Made by a program: the position numbers and the translations under genes. Of a DNA stretch of 64,000 nt, positions 35,622 to 44,806 are shown piece after piece; position 1 is the stretch's first letter, and every line of letters begins with the position of its first letter. Under the pieces are notes generated by a model. The model did no database searches and was not told the origin of the DNA. It worked only from the letters and a program-made list of their open reading frames with translations. This DNA comes from JBALVT01 sp047612385 (GTDB lineage: Bacteria > Pseudomonadota > Gammaproteobacteria > Pseudomonadales > Halieaceae): assembly GCA_047612385.1 (NCBI GenBank), contig JBLGAR010000003.1, positions 1 through 64,000 on the forward strand. Reading direction: 5' to 3'.

Positions 35622-36782
35622 ATGTTTGAGCTGATTGATAGCGTACCAGAAACCGCAGTGATAAAAGTAGTGGGTGTCGGGGGCGGCGGTGGCAACGCCG
35701 TGAAGCACATGATTGAAAACAACGTCCAAGGCGTTGATTTTATTTGTGCCAATACCGATGCGCAGGCTTTGTCTGATATTGATTCCAAAACCGTTTTACA
35801 ACTTGGCGGTGAAATTACCAAGGGCCTGGGTGCTGGAGCAAACCCGGAAATTGGTCGCGCTGCCGCCATGGAAGATCGGGATCGAATTGCGGATTCGCTC
35901 CGCGGCGCCGATATGGTTTTTATCACCGCTGGTATGGGCGGTGGAACCGGAACAGGTGCTGCACCTGTGGTCGCTGAAGTCGCCAGAGAATTAGGGATTC
36001 TTACGGTTGCAGTAGTGACGCGCCCATTTCCATTCGAAGGTAAAAAACGTCTGAAAATTGCTTGTGAAGGCATTGCTGAATTGCAGCAGCACGTAGACTC
36101 GCTGATCACTATTCCCAATGAAAAACTGCTCGAAGTGCTGGGAAAAAATACCAGTCTATTAGATGCCTTTAAAGAAGCCAATGATGTATTGTTGGGCGCA
36201 GTTCAAGGCATCGCAGATCTGATTATCCGGCCCGGTATGATTAACGTGGATTTTGCAGATGTGAGAACAGTAATGTCCGAGATGGGAATGGCTATGATGG
36301 GTACGGGCAGTGCCAAAGGCGAAGATAGAGCTCGTGAGGCGGCCGAAAAAGCCATCAACAGCCCATTGTTGGATGATATCGATCTGCGAGGTGCCAGAGG
36401 CATATTGGTCAATATCACCGCAGGTCTTGATCTCTCCTTGGGAGAGTTCTCAGAAGTGGGCGATATCATCGAAGAATTCGCCTCTGAAGAAGCTACGGTA
36501 GTAGTAGGTACTGTCATCGATCCTGAGATGACCGACGAGCTTAAGGTAACGGTTGTGGCCACCGGCCTGGGCAGTGAAGTTATCCGAGTACCTTTGCAAG
36601 TGGTAGAAAGTAATAAGTCGGTAGAAATTGATCACGAGCCAAATTATAAGGATCTTGATCGTCCGGCTATTGGGCGAAGACGCGCAGCGCTCGACGGAAG
36701 AGCGACTCCCGCTTCGCCAGACGCTGCTGGCGGCGAGGATTACTTTGATATCCCCGCTTTTTTGCGTCGCCAGGCTGACTAA
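35622..36782 (+). CDS. ftsZ: Cell division GTPase FtsZ
   Basis: 386-residue tubulin homologue that forms the Z ring. The tubulin signature GGGTGTG is in AGMGGGTGTGAAPVVAE (about 105-120); NTDAQAL and the T7 loop NVDFADV are present. A short linker leads to the conserved C-terminal peptide DYFDIPAFLRRQAD that binds FtsA and ZipA. AGGGG lies upstream of the ATG. It is the last division gene of the cluster. Confidence 0.99.
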   Translation: MFELIDSVPETAVIKVVGVGGGGGNAVKHMIENNVQGVDFICANTDAQALSDIDSKTVLQLGGEITKGLGAGANPEIGRAAAMEDRDRIADSLRGADMVFITAGMGGGTGTGAAPVVAEVARELGILTVAVVTRPFPFEGKKRLKIACEGIAELQQHVDSLITIPNEKLLEVLGKNTSLLDAFKEANDVLLGAVQGIADLIIRPGMINVDFADVRTVMSEMGMAMMGTGSAKGEDRAREAAEKAINSPLLDDIDLRGARGILVNITAGLDLSLGEFSEVGDIIEEFASEEATVVVGTVIDPEMTDELKVTVVATGLGSEVIRVPLQVVESNKSVEIDHEPNYKDLDRPAIGRRRAALDGRATPASPDAAGGEDYFDIPAFLRRQAD

Positions 36783-36864
36783 ACGACAGCAATACAAGTC
36801 TGGATACGTTCATCCTCGGTAATTTTGGGATGAATCGCATCGGCACATATAGACGGTAGAGACT

Positions 36865-37779
36865 ATGATTCCACAACGTACATTGCGAAACACGATCAAG
36901 GCCACGGGTGTGGGTTTGCACACCGGTGAGAAGGTTTATCTGACCCTCAATCCGGCTCCGGTTAATACGGGCATTGTTTTTCGCAGAGTCGATCTCGACC
37001 CAGTGTTGGAAATTCCTGCCCGGGCCGAGAACGTTGGTGATACCACGCTTTCAACCAGTCTTGTTGCCGGGGGCGAACGCGTGTCCACGGTAGAGCATCT
37101 ACTCTCGGCCATGGCGGGTTTGGGTATCGATAATTCCTATATCGATGTCAGTGCACCCGAAGTTCCCATTATGGACGGCAGTGCGGGGCCCTTTGTTTTT
37201 CTCATTCAGTCCGCTGGTATTGAAGAGCAAAATGCGCCTAAGAAGTTTATTCGTATCAAACATCCGGTCACGGTAAAAGATGGAGACAAGGTCGCCAGCT
37301 TCCTCCCCTTTGATGGTTTCAAGGTCTCCTTTACTATCGATTTTGACCACCCGGTGTTTCGCGATCGCACAGCCCATGCGGAGCTGGACTTTTCCAGTAC
37401 CTCTTTCGTCAAGGAGGTGAGTAGAGCTCGCACTTTTGGCTTTATGCACGAAATCGAGTACTTGCGCTCCAAAGGCCTCGCCAGGGGCGGCAGCGTGGAT
37501 AACGCCATCGTGGTTGACGAATATCGCATTCTCAATCAGGATGGCCTTCGCTATGATGATGAATTCGTAAAGCACAAGATTTTAGACGCTATTGGCGACA
37601 TATACCTACTAGGTTATGGCTTGATCGGCGAATATCGCGCACATAAATCAGGGCATGCTCTCAATAACGCCTCTCTGAGAGCCCTTATCGCCCAGCCCGA
37701 ATGCTGGGAAATGGTCACTTTTGAAGATGACGCCGCTGCGCCAGTCTCTTATTTGACGAATCCGGTGGCCGCTGCCTAA
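36865..37779 (+). CDS. lpxC: UDP-3-O-acyl-N-acetylglucosamine deacetylase LpxC
   Basis: 304-residue zinc enzyme catalysing the committed step of lipid A synthesis. Zinc ligands are the His of TVEHLLSAMAGLGIDN and the His/Asp of the HKILDAIGD motif; the C-terminal GHALNNASLRAL is also conserved. It lies 82 bp after ftsZ, the usual gammaproteobacterial position. Confidence 0.99.
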   Translation: MIPQRTLRNTIKATGVGLHTGEKVYLTLNPAPVNTGIVFRRVDLDPVLEIPARAENVGDTTLSTSLVAGGERVSTVEHLLSAMAGLGIDNSYIDVSAPEVPIMDGSAGPFVFLIQSAGIEEQNAPKKFIRIKHPVTVKDGDKVASFLPFDGFKVSFTIDFDHPVFRDRTAHAELDFSSTSFVKEVSRARTFGFMHEIEYLRSKGLARGGSVDNAIVVDEYRILNQDGLRYDDEFVKHKILDAIGDIYLLGYGLIGEYRAHKSGHALNNASLRALIAQPECWEMVTFEDDAAAPVSYLTNPVAAA

Positions 37780-37901
37780 TAGTTGGAACAGCGCCATTCC
37801 CCCTTAACGTGTGACCGATAGCACGGTGATCGGCCGCTACCGTGGAACATTGTGATCAATTGTGGCATAGTCTTCCGCTCGTTTCGTGCCTGCTGAATTA
37901 A

Positions 37902-38831
37902 ATGAAAGTTATCCTCATTGATCAAAAGCACGGCGGATCACGTTCTATCGAATTAGGGCGCTGGTCGCGTGCCGTTCTCTCTCTTTGTTGCCTGGGCTTA
38001 CCCATAGGCATGATTGCCGTTGGCTATTTTGCAGCAGTGGAGGCCGACACCCATTCGGTGAGTGACGTTGCTCTGGGCGAAATGCAGGAAGAACTGGACA
38101 ATCAATCGCAAGAGCTGCTTGGATTTCGCGCCAAAGCCCAGCGAAAACTAAAAGCCCTTTCCCTGAACCTGGCCGAACTGCAGGCTAGAATGATACGTCT
38201 CGATGCGTTGGGCGAGCACCTGACCGTTATCGCAGACCTTGAAGAGGGCGAATTCGATTTTAGCGGACCACCCGCGGTGGGTGGGCCTATGGCCGGCGAC
38301 TTTAACGTTGATTTTAGCTCAACTGGAATAGCCAGTGAGTTGGATCTGTTTGAGGCCAAGCTCAACGATCGTGAACAACAACTCGATCTGCTTGGGTCGC
38401 TGCTCAGTGGTCGCAATTTCGAGGATCAAACGTGGCTCTCTGGAAGACCCACCAAGAAGGGATGGATATCTTCTTACTACGGGCAGAGAAAGGACCCCTT
38501 TACAGGCAAGCCGGCGATGCACAAAGGCATTGATATAGCCGGTAAGGACGGTTCCGATATCATCGCCTCAGCAGCGGGCGTTGTAACCTGGGCGGGCGCT
38601 CAGTCCGGCTATGGTTCCATGGTCGAAATTTCTCATGGTGAGGGCTTTATTACTCGCTATGCACATAATAAAGAAAACCTGGTTAAACCGGGCGATATGG
38701 TTAAAAAGGGCCAGGCGATAGCCCTTATGGGTTCCAGTGGTCGTTCCACAGGGGCGCATGTTCACTACGAGGTATTTCGACACGGCCGCACGGTCGATCC
38801 TGCAAGTTACGTCAACCGCACTCAGCGCTGA
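37902..38831 (+). CDS. Membrane-anchored M23 family peptidoglycan endopeptidase
   Basis: 309-residue protein with one N-terminal membrane helix (about 26-50), a periplasmic helical/coiled-coil segment (about 58-110, rich in Glu, Gln and Leu), a linker, and a C-terminal LytM/M23 domain (about 185-305). The M23 zinc motifs are HKGIDIAG and GAHVHYEV with the additional YAHN segment, so the enzyme appears catalytically complete. It occupies the lpxC-secA interval where enterobacteria have secM; pseudomonads carry an M23 protein nearby. Cell wall cleavage during growth or division is inferred. Confidence 0.9.
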   Translation: MKVILIDQKHGGSRSIELGRWSRAVLSLCCLGLPIGMIAVGYFAAVEADTHSVSDVALGEMQEELDNQSQELLGFRAKAQRKLKALSLNLAELQARMIRLDALGEHLTVIADLEEGEFDFSGPPAVGGPMAGDFNVDFSSTGIASELDLFEAKLNDREQQLDLLGSLLSGRNFEDQTWLSGRPTKKGWISSYYGQRKDPFTGKPAMHKGIDIAGKDGSDIIASAAGVVTWAGAQSGYGSMVEISHGEGFITRYAHNKENLVKPGDMVKKGQAIALMGSSGRSTGAHVHYEVFRHGRTVDPASYVNRTQR

Positions 38832-38913
38832 TTTTTAGATCTATATGCTACGCACCGCAGCGGTTTAAATCTGCATTAGCGGTCTCTCCCCTATTGGAAA
38901 ATGTTGAAGATCA

Positions 38914-41634
38914 ATGATTACTAATCTGACAAAAAAAGTTTTTGGTACACGTAATTCCCGCCAGCTTAAGCGGATGACAAAGGTGGTTGTAAAGATCAAC
39001 GCCTTTGAAGAGGAAGTTCAAGCGCTCAGTGATGAACAATTAGGCGCAAAGACTACTGAATTTAAGCAGCGGTTGGCTGATGGTAGCACTCTGGATAGCT
39101 TGTTACCCGAAGCGTTTGCCGTGGTGCGCGAAGCCGGTGTGCGGGCGTTAGGAATGCGCCATTTTGACGTGCAGATGATAGGTGGGATGGTATTGCACGA
39201 AGGTAAAATCGCCGAAATGCGAACCGGCGAAGGTAAAACATTAGTAGCGACGCTTCCGGCATACCTTAATGCACTGACTGGCGGCAGCGTTCATTTGATT
39301 ACCGTCAATGACTATCTTGCCAGCCGAGATGCTCAGTGGATGGCGCCGCTGTATGAATTTTTGGGAATTAGAGTTGGCGTTGTGACTTCGGGTCAGGCTC
39401 AGGAGCAAAAGAGAGACGCCTACAACGCCGATATTATTTACGGCACGAACAATGAGTTTGGGTTTGATTACCTGCGCGACAACATGGCGTTTTCATCCGA
39501 GGACCGGATGCAGCGAGAACTGGTGTTTGCGATTGTCGATGAAGTCGATTCAATTCTCATCGACGAATCCAGAACTCCGTTGATTATCTCTGGCGCTGTT
39601 GAGGATAGCTCGGAACTGTATAGACGAATCAACAAGTTGATTCCCGCTCTGCAGCCGGGTGAGATCGTTGAAGATGAGGTAACGGGCGGCCACTATACGG
39701 TAGATGAAAAGCAGCGGCAGGTAGAGCTGACAGAGGAAGGCCATGAGCACATCGAAGACGTAATGATCAAAGAGAAGCTGCTGGAAGAGGGGGAAAGCCT
39801 CTACGCGGCAACAAATCTGAATCTTTTACACCATGTACATTCCGCTTTACGTGCTCATATTTTGTTTCACAAAGATGTTGAATATATTGTTCAGGAAGGA
39901 CAGGTTGTTCTGATTGACGAGCACACTGGAAGAACCATGGCGGGACGCCGTCTTTCTGAAGGCCTGCACCAGGCGATAGAGGCCAAAGAAGGCGTCAATA
40001 TTCAGAGCGAAAGCCAAACTTTGGCCTCGACCACATTTCAGAATTTCTTTAGGTTATACAGCAAGCTATCCGGAATGACAGGGACTGCCGATACTGAAGC
40101 GTTCGAATTTCGCCAGATCTATGGGCTTGAAGTCATCGTTATTCCCACTAACGTGCCGCAGATGCGCAACGACCTAAATGACCTGGTCTATTTATCGCGC
40201 GAAGAAAAGTTTGATGCCATTGTCGCCGATGTTGTCGAATGCATGGGTAATGGTGCGCCGGTTCTAGTGGGTACAGCCTCTGTAGAAACCTCCGAGGAAC
40301 TTTCGACGCGTTTTCGCCAGAGCAAAATTGAACACAAAGTACTGAACGCTAAATACCACGAACAGGAAGCAGAGATTATTGCGCAGGCCGGTCGTCCAGG
40401 GGTAGTTACCATTGCTACCAACATGGCGGGGCGGGGCACGGATATTGTATTGGGCGGAAATTTTGAAGCGGAGCTAGCCGCCGCTGGAGGCCCTGAAGTA
40501 GCTAACGAACAAGAGTTAAAGAAGGGGTGGCAGATTCGCCACGATCAGGTTATCGAAGCGGGTGGCCTGCATATTCTGGGAACAGAGCGTCACGAGTCAC
40601 GCAGAATTGACAATCAGTTGCGGGGTCGTGCTGGACGGCAGGGTGACCCAGGTCTGTCTCGATTTTATCTGTCATTAGAAGATAGCTTGATGCGAATTTT
40701 TGCTTCTGAGCGGGTGAAAAATTTCATGCAAGCGCTGGGGATGGAGAAAGGCGAAGCCATTGAGCACCGGATGGTGACCAACGCGATCGAGAAGGCGCAG
40801 CGTAAAGTTGAGGGGCGCAACTTTGATATCCGCAAACAATTGCTGGAATACGATGATGTTGCCAACGATCAGCGCCAGATTATTTATCAGCAGCGCAACG
40901 AGCTTCTTGGCGAATCTGATATATCTGAAACTATCACGGATATTCGTGCAGATGTGGTTAACGATGCAATTACTAGTTTCATCCCGCCAATGAGTGTAGA
41001 AGAACAATGGGATATACCCGGATTGCAGAATCAGCTTGAAGCAGAGTTTGCGATAGCACTGCCAATACAGGAGTGGCTTGATTCTGACGACAAACTTCAC
41101 GAAGAAGCGTTGCGCGAAAAAATTCAACAATCGATTCAAAGCGCCTATGACGAAAAGGGTAAAGAAGTTGGCCCTGATATGCTCAAGATCGAAAAACAAA
41201 TTATGCTACAGGTGCTCGACACGCTCTGGAAAGAACACCTGGCAACGATGGACCATCTTCGCCAGGGAATACATCTACGCGCCTATGCGCAGAAGAATCC
41301 GAAGCAGGAATACAAGCGTGAATCATTCGAGCTTTTCGAAGAATTACTGAGCAGTCTCAAGTATGAAGTTATTAAATTCTTAAGCCATGTTCAAATTCAG
41401 CGCCCTGACGAAGCCGAGTTGATTGAGCAAAAAAGGCGTGAAGTCGCTGAGCGGGAAAAATTGGATTTTCAACACGCCGCCAGCTCGGCATTGCCGAGCG
41501 AGCAAAGGGAAGATTCCAGGGCTGAGGTAGTCCCTCCCCAGACATTTACCCGTGAAGAGCGAAAGGTTGGCCGCAATGAGCCCTGCCCCTGCGGCAGTGG
41601 CAAGAAATACAAGCAGTGCCACGGGAAGCTATAA
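38914..41634 (+). CDS. secA: Preprotein translocase ATPase SecA
   Basis: 906-residue motor of the Sec translocon. Walker A is MRTGEGKTLVATLPAYL, Walker B/DEAD-like IVDEVDSILIDESRTPLIIS, followed by the second RecA fold with TNMAGRGTDIVLGG and QLRGRAGRQGDPG. The C-terminal SecB- and zinc-binding tail is intact: NEPCPCGSGKKYKQCHG. No secM-like arrest peptide is seen upstream. Confidence 0.99.
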   Translation: MITNLTKKVFGTRNSRQLKRMTKVVVKINAFEEEVQALSDEQLGAKTTEFKQRLADGSTLDSLLPEAFAVVREAGVRALGMRHFDVQMIGGMVLHEGKIAEMRTGEGKTLVATLPAYLNALTGGSVHLITVNDYLASRDAQWMAPLYEFLGIRVGVVTSGQAQEQKRDAYNADIIYGTNNEFGFDYLRDNMAFSSEDRMQRELVFAIVDEVDSILIDESRTPLIISGAVEDSSELYRRINKLIPALQPGEIVEDEVTGGHYTVDEKQRQVELTEEGHEHIEDVMIKEKLLEEGESLYAATNLNLLHHVHSALRAHILFHKDVEYIVQEGQVVLIDEHTGRTMAGRRLSEGLHQAIEAKEGVNIQSESQTLASTTFQNFFRLYSKLSGMTGTADTEAFEFRQIYGLEVIVIPTNVPQMRNDLNDLVYLSREEKFDAIVADVVECMGNGAPVLVGTASVETSEELSTRFRQSKIEHKVLNAKYHEQEAEIIAQAGRPGVVTIATNMAGRGTDIVLGGNFEAELAAAGGPEVANEQELKKGWQIRHDQVIEAGGLHILGTERHESRRIDNQLRGRAGRQGDPGLSRFYLSLEDSLMRIFASERVKNFMQALGMEKGEAIEHRMVTNAIEKAQRKVEGRNFDIRKQLLEYDDVANDQRQIIYQQRNELLGESDISETITDIRADVVNDAITSFIPPMSVEEQWDIPGLQNQLEAEFAIALPIQEWLDSDDKLHEEALREKIQQSIQSAYDEKGKEVGPDMLKIEKQIMLQVLDTLWKEHLATMDHLRQGIHLRAYAQKNPKQEYKRESFELFEELLSSLKYEVIKFLSHVQIQRPDEAELIEQKRREVAEREKLDFQHAASSALPSEQREDSRAEVVPPQTFTREERKVGRNEPCPCGSGKKYKQCHGKL

Positions 41635-41669
41635 ATTCACAGCTAAGAAGTAATAAGGACATCATCAGA

Positions 41670-42887
41670 GTGAACACATCACTGAAGTTGGATGTAATCG
41701 AAGGGTTGCGGCTGGGCACTGTTTCGGCGGGCATTAAAACAGAGGGTCGCAACGACCTCGTTTTAATCGAACTGTCAGCTGGTACACACTGTGCTGCGGT
41801 GTTTACGCAGAATGCGTTTTGTGCAGCGCCCGTCACGGTTGCTAAAGAGCATTTGTTGGCTTCGAAAACGACGGGGTTGCGGTATCTCTTGGTCAATACT
41901 GGAAATGCAAATGCAGGTACGGGTGAACCTGGTATTCGGGCAAGCACTGCGTGCTGCGCTGCCGCCGCCGACTTTGCGGGTGTTGGCGTCGAAGACGTAA
42001 TGCCCTTTTCTACCGGCGTGATAGGTGAGCCTCTCCCGGTCGATAAAATTACCAGCGCCATCCCCGCTGCATTCGCTGCTCTTTCTGAGCACGGTTGGTC
42101 TGATGCGTCCGAGGGGATACTGACCACTGACACAAAGCCAAAAGGTATTTCCGTAAATTTCTCGTGTGAAGAGCGCAATTACACAGTGACAGGTATCGCC
42201 AAGGGTGCGGGTATGATTCGACCTAATATGGCGACCATGCTTGCGTATATTGCAACGGATATGGCAGTGGAGCAAACGCAGCTAAAGCAGATGTTAAGTG
42301 TTGCTATGGAGTCATCTTTCCATCGCATCACTATCGATGGTGATACTTCAACCAATGATGCCTGTGTACTGATGGCAACTGGAGCCGCCGGCAACGATAT
42401 GGTCACCCAGGCTACATCGCTGCAATACCAAGCACTGCAGCAAGCGTTGGAAGAAGTCTGTGTAGCATTGGCACAGGGACTTGTGCGGGACGGAGAGGGC
42501 GCTAGTAAATTTGTGACCGTCGCTGTTATCGGCGGTGCAACTACACAGGAGTGTCTGGATGTCGCTTTCACGATAGCGCACTCTCCCCTGGTAAAAACAG
42601 CTCTGTTCGCCAGCGATCCGAATTGGGGGCGCCTGCTCGCAGCTATAGGGCGCGCGGGACTCAAAGAACTCGACGTGAATCGAGTCGCTGTTTTTCTGAA
42701 TGATGTGCTTATCGCAGAAAATGGTTGTCGTGCGGCGAGTTACACTGAGGAGCTTGGTGTAGCTGCGATGGCGCCTGAAGATATTGCCATTCGAGTTGAG
42801 TTGCGCCGTGGCGACTGCTGTGAACAGGTATGGACGACAGATTTTTCCTACGATTATGTGCGCATCAATGCAGAGTATCGAACCTGA
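41670..42887 (+). CDS. argJ: Bifunctional ornithine acetyltransferase / N-acetylglutamate synthase ArgJ
   Basis: 405-residue enzyme of the cyclic arginine pathway. The GTG at 41670 (AAGGA upstream) gives VNTSLKLDVIEGLRLG; the frame is open farther into secA but without homology. The autoproteolysis site is in GAGMIRPNMATMLAY, where cleavage precedes the Thr nucleophile. Other conserved parts: DTSTNDACVLMATGAAG, GEGASKFVTV and the C-terminal INAEYRT. The gene order secA-argJ-mutT is as in Pseudomonas. Confidence 0.97.
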   Translation: MNTSLKLDVIEGLRLGTVSAGIKTEGRNDLVLIELSAGTHCAAVFTQNAFCAAPVTVAKEHLLASKTTGLRYLLVNTGNANAGTGEPGIRASTACCAAAADFAGVGVEDVMPFSTGVIGEPLPVDKITSAIPAAFAALSEHGWSDASEGILTTDTKPKGISVNFSCEERNYTVTGIAKGAGMIRPNMATMLAYIATDMAVEQTQLKQMLSVAMESSFHRITIDGDTSTNDACVLMATGAAGNDMVTQATSLQYQALQQALEEVCVALAQGLVRDGEGASKFVTVAVIGGATTQECLDVAFTIAHSPLVKTALFASDPNWGRLLAAIGRAGLKELDVNRVAVFLNDVLIAENGCRAASYTEELGVAAMAPEDIAIRVELRRGDCCEQVWTTDFSYDYVRINAEYRT

Positions 42888-43286
42888 ATGGGCGTGGTGC
42901 ACGTAGCGGTTGGCGTGATACTTGATTCTGACAATCGAGTTCTGATTGCAAAGCGATCTACCCAGTCTCATCAGGGTGGCTTGTGGGAGTTTCCCGGCGG
43001 CAAAGTTGAATCCGGAGAATCTGTACAAACTGCTTTGGCGAGAGAATTATCCGAAGAGTTGGGAATTAATATTGGTCCGGCCACGCCATTGACCGTGGTA
43101 TCCCATGACTACGAGGACAAAAGCGTTTGTTTGGATGTCTGGGTGGTCGCCGATTTTTCCGGCGTCGCGACCGGCTGCGAGGGGCAGCCCCTGTTGTGGG
43201 TTAGTGTGAGTGACCTACAAAAATACGATTTCCCTGAGGCAAATGCCCCCATTGTTGCTGCTGTAACAAAAATGGGTATTCGCTAA
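42888..43286 (+). CDS. mutT: 8-oxo-dGTP diphosphatase MutT (Nudix)
   Basis: 132-residue Nudix hydrolase that removes oxidised dGTP from the nucleotide pool. The Nudix box is complete: GGKVESGESVQTALARELSEELG (written here as one conserved 23-residue pattern from Gly38: GGK..E-x7-RELSEEL). WEFPGG precedes it. Its ATG immediately follows the argJ stop, and its stop is 4 bp from the convergent coaE stop. Confidence 0.95.
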   Translation: MGVVHVAVGVILDSDNRVLIAKRSTQSHQGGLWEFPGGKVESGESVQTALARELSEELGINIGPATPLTVVSHDYEDKSVCLDVWVVADFSGVATGCEGQPLLWVSVSDLQKYDFPEANAPIVAAVTKMGIR

Positions 43287-43290
43287 GGCG

Positions 43291-43902
43291 TTACTGAGCT
43301 CGGTGTTCCGCAGCTGTGCTTAAAAACTTTTTGTGAAGCTTGGCTATTTCACTATCGAGATCTTCCAATCTGCGCGAATTATCTACCACGATATCGGCCC
43401 GTTGGAGTCTTTCCTCCCTCGACATTTGAGCTGCCATAATTCTCCTGACCTGAGCTTCATCATTATCATCGCGCGCCATGGTGCGCTCTAATTGCAATTC
43501 CTGAGGTATATCCACAACGACCGTGCAGTGAGCGAGTTCGCCTTGCGAGGTTTCTAGCAACAAGGGTGAGCTGAGGATGGTATACGGAGATTTTGAGACG
43601 GCAAGTTGTTCCAATATTTCGGCGCCGATCAAAGGGTGGGTAAGTTTTTCGAGCCATAGGCGCTCTGCTTCCGTGGCAAAGACTTTACTGCGCAGCGCCG
43701 CTCTATCGAGTTCGCCATTTTTGGAAATGACTTCGCTGCCAAAGTGTTCTTCAATAGTCTTTAGTGCGGGCGTTCCTTTTTCAACAACCACTCTCGCAGC
43801 GAGATCAGCGTCCACCACGGTTATCCCGAGACGTTCGAAGCGCTCAGTGACAGCGCTCTTGCCGCTCCCGATGCCACCAGTAATTCCGACAACAAAACTC
43901 AC
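43291..43902 (-). CDS. coaE: Dephospho-CoA kinase CoaE
   Basis: 203-residue kinase for the final step of coenzyme A synthesis. The GTG at 43902 gives VSFVVGITGGIGSGKSAVTE with the P-loop at residues 9-17; VDADLAARVVVEKG and the lid segment with DNDEAQVRRIMAAQMS follow. The frame is open 98 codons upstream inside pilD but is not homologous there. Its GTG overlaps the pilD stop (GTGA). Clustering of coaE with pilBCD is a conserved gammaproteobacterial feature. Confidence 0.97.
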   Translation of the reverse strand: MSFVVGITGGIGSGKSAVTERFERLGITVVDADLAARVVVEKGTPALKTIEEHFGSEVISKNGELDRAALRSKVFATEAERLWLEKLTHPLIGAEILEQLAVSKSPYTILSSPLLLETSQGELAHCTVVVDIPQELQLERTMARDDNDEAQVRRIMAAQMSREERLQRADIVVDNSRRLEDLDSEIAKLHKKFLSTAAEHRAQ

Positions 43903-44768
43903 GCTGTTATGCCTGTTGCGCCTAGATAGAGCGCTATCAGTTCGTCGCCCCATAGCAAACTTATCCAACCGGCCATCGCCAGGTAGGGTCCGAATGGGAT
44001 GGGTATGTCCTTGCCTCGTCGTTGCAATACCATCAGTGCGATTCCTACGATTGCGCCGACTACCGATGACAGTAAGACAATTAACGGAATTGCCTGCCAT
44101 CCCATCCAGGCGCCCAACGCAGCCAGTAATTTGAAGTCGCCATAACCCATGCCGTCCTTGCCAGTCAGTAATTTGAACAGCCAAAACACCGACCATAGTG
44201 AGAGATATCCGGCCGCTGCTCCGATGACAGCAGACTCAAGGCTTACAAAAGTCCCGTTAACATTAAGTAGTAGGCCAAGCCACAGCAGTGGAAGGGTGAT
44301 GTCGTCTGGCAGTAGTTGTTGATCGACATCTATCATTGTGAGAGTGATAAGCGCCCATGTGAAGAGCATTGCCCCGAGCAGGGCGAGGGAGGCGTCAAAA
44401 TACAACATTAGGGAAAGCGTCATAACCCCGCTAATCAATTCGATAATTGGATATCGGATCGATATTTTTGCCTGACAGTTGTAGCACTTGCCAGCCAGCA
44501 CTAGGTAACTCAATACGGGAATATTCTGCCAGGCCTTAATTGCATCGCCGCACTTCGGGCAGTGAGAATTTGGGACTGCGAGGTTTATCTTTCGCTCTGC
44601 CTGCTTTTCTTCAACCTCTAGAAGTTCGCAGCAATCTTTTCGCCATTGCGATTCCATCATGATAGGAAGTCGATAAATTACGACGTTAAGAAAGCTGCCA
44701 ACGATAAGGCCCATAAACAAAAGGGCTGTGGCCAACATCCAGGGGTGTTGGTTCAGTGCTTCGAGCAT
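43899..44768 (-). CDS. pilD: Type IV prepilin peptidase / N-methyltransferase PilD
   Basis: 289-residue inner-membrane aspartyl protease that removes prepilin leaders and methylates the new N-terminus. Catalytic Asp motifs are MIDVDQQLLPDD and GMGYGDFKLLAALGA. The cytoplasmic loop has the four-cysteine metal site HCPKCGDAIKAW and GKCYNCQAKIS. GSFLNVVIYRLP near the N-terminus is diagnostic. Its substrate PilA is encoded in this window. Confidence 0.98.
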   Translation of the reverse strand: MLEALNQHPWMLATALLFMGLIVGSFLNVVIYRLPIMMESQWRKDCCELLEVEEKQAERKINLAVPNSHCPKCGDAIKAWQNIPVLSYLVLAGKCYNCQAKISIRYPIIELISGVMTLSLMLYFDASLALLGAMLFTWALITLTMIDVDQQLLPDDITLPLLWLGLLLNVNGTFVSLESAVIGAAAGYLSLWSVFWLFKLLTGKDGMGYGDFKLLAALGAWMGWQAIPLIVLLSSVVGAIVGIALMVLQRRGKDIPIPFGPYLAMAGWISLLWGDELIALYLGATGITA

Positions 44769-44806
44769 CAGAAATAATCCCAGTAGAGTTCAGCGTTCGT
44801 CAGGGT

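Noticed and set aside
35240..36181. Minus-strand open frame of 313 codons across ftsA-ftsZ
   Set aside because: Shadow of two highly conserved plus-strand genes.
37822..37844. CACGGT...ACCGTG hairpin after lpxC as terminator
   Set aside because: Only a 6-bp stem, no T tract, and the following M23 gene is on the same strand.
43903..44196. N-terminal extension of coaE by 98 codons
   Set aside because: The extension lies inside pilD and has no homology; the GTG at 43902 gives the standard CoaE N-terminus right before the P-loop.
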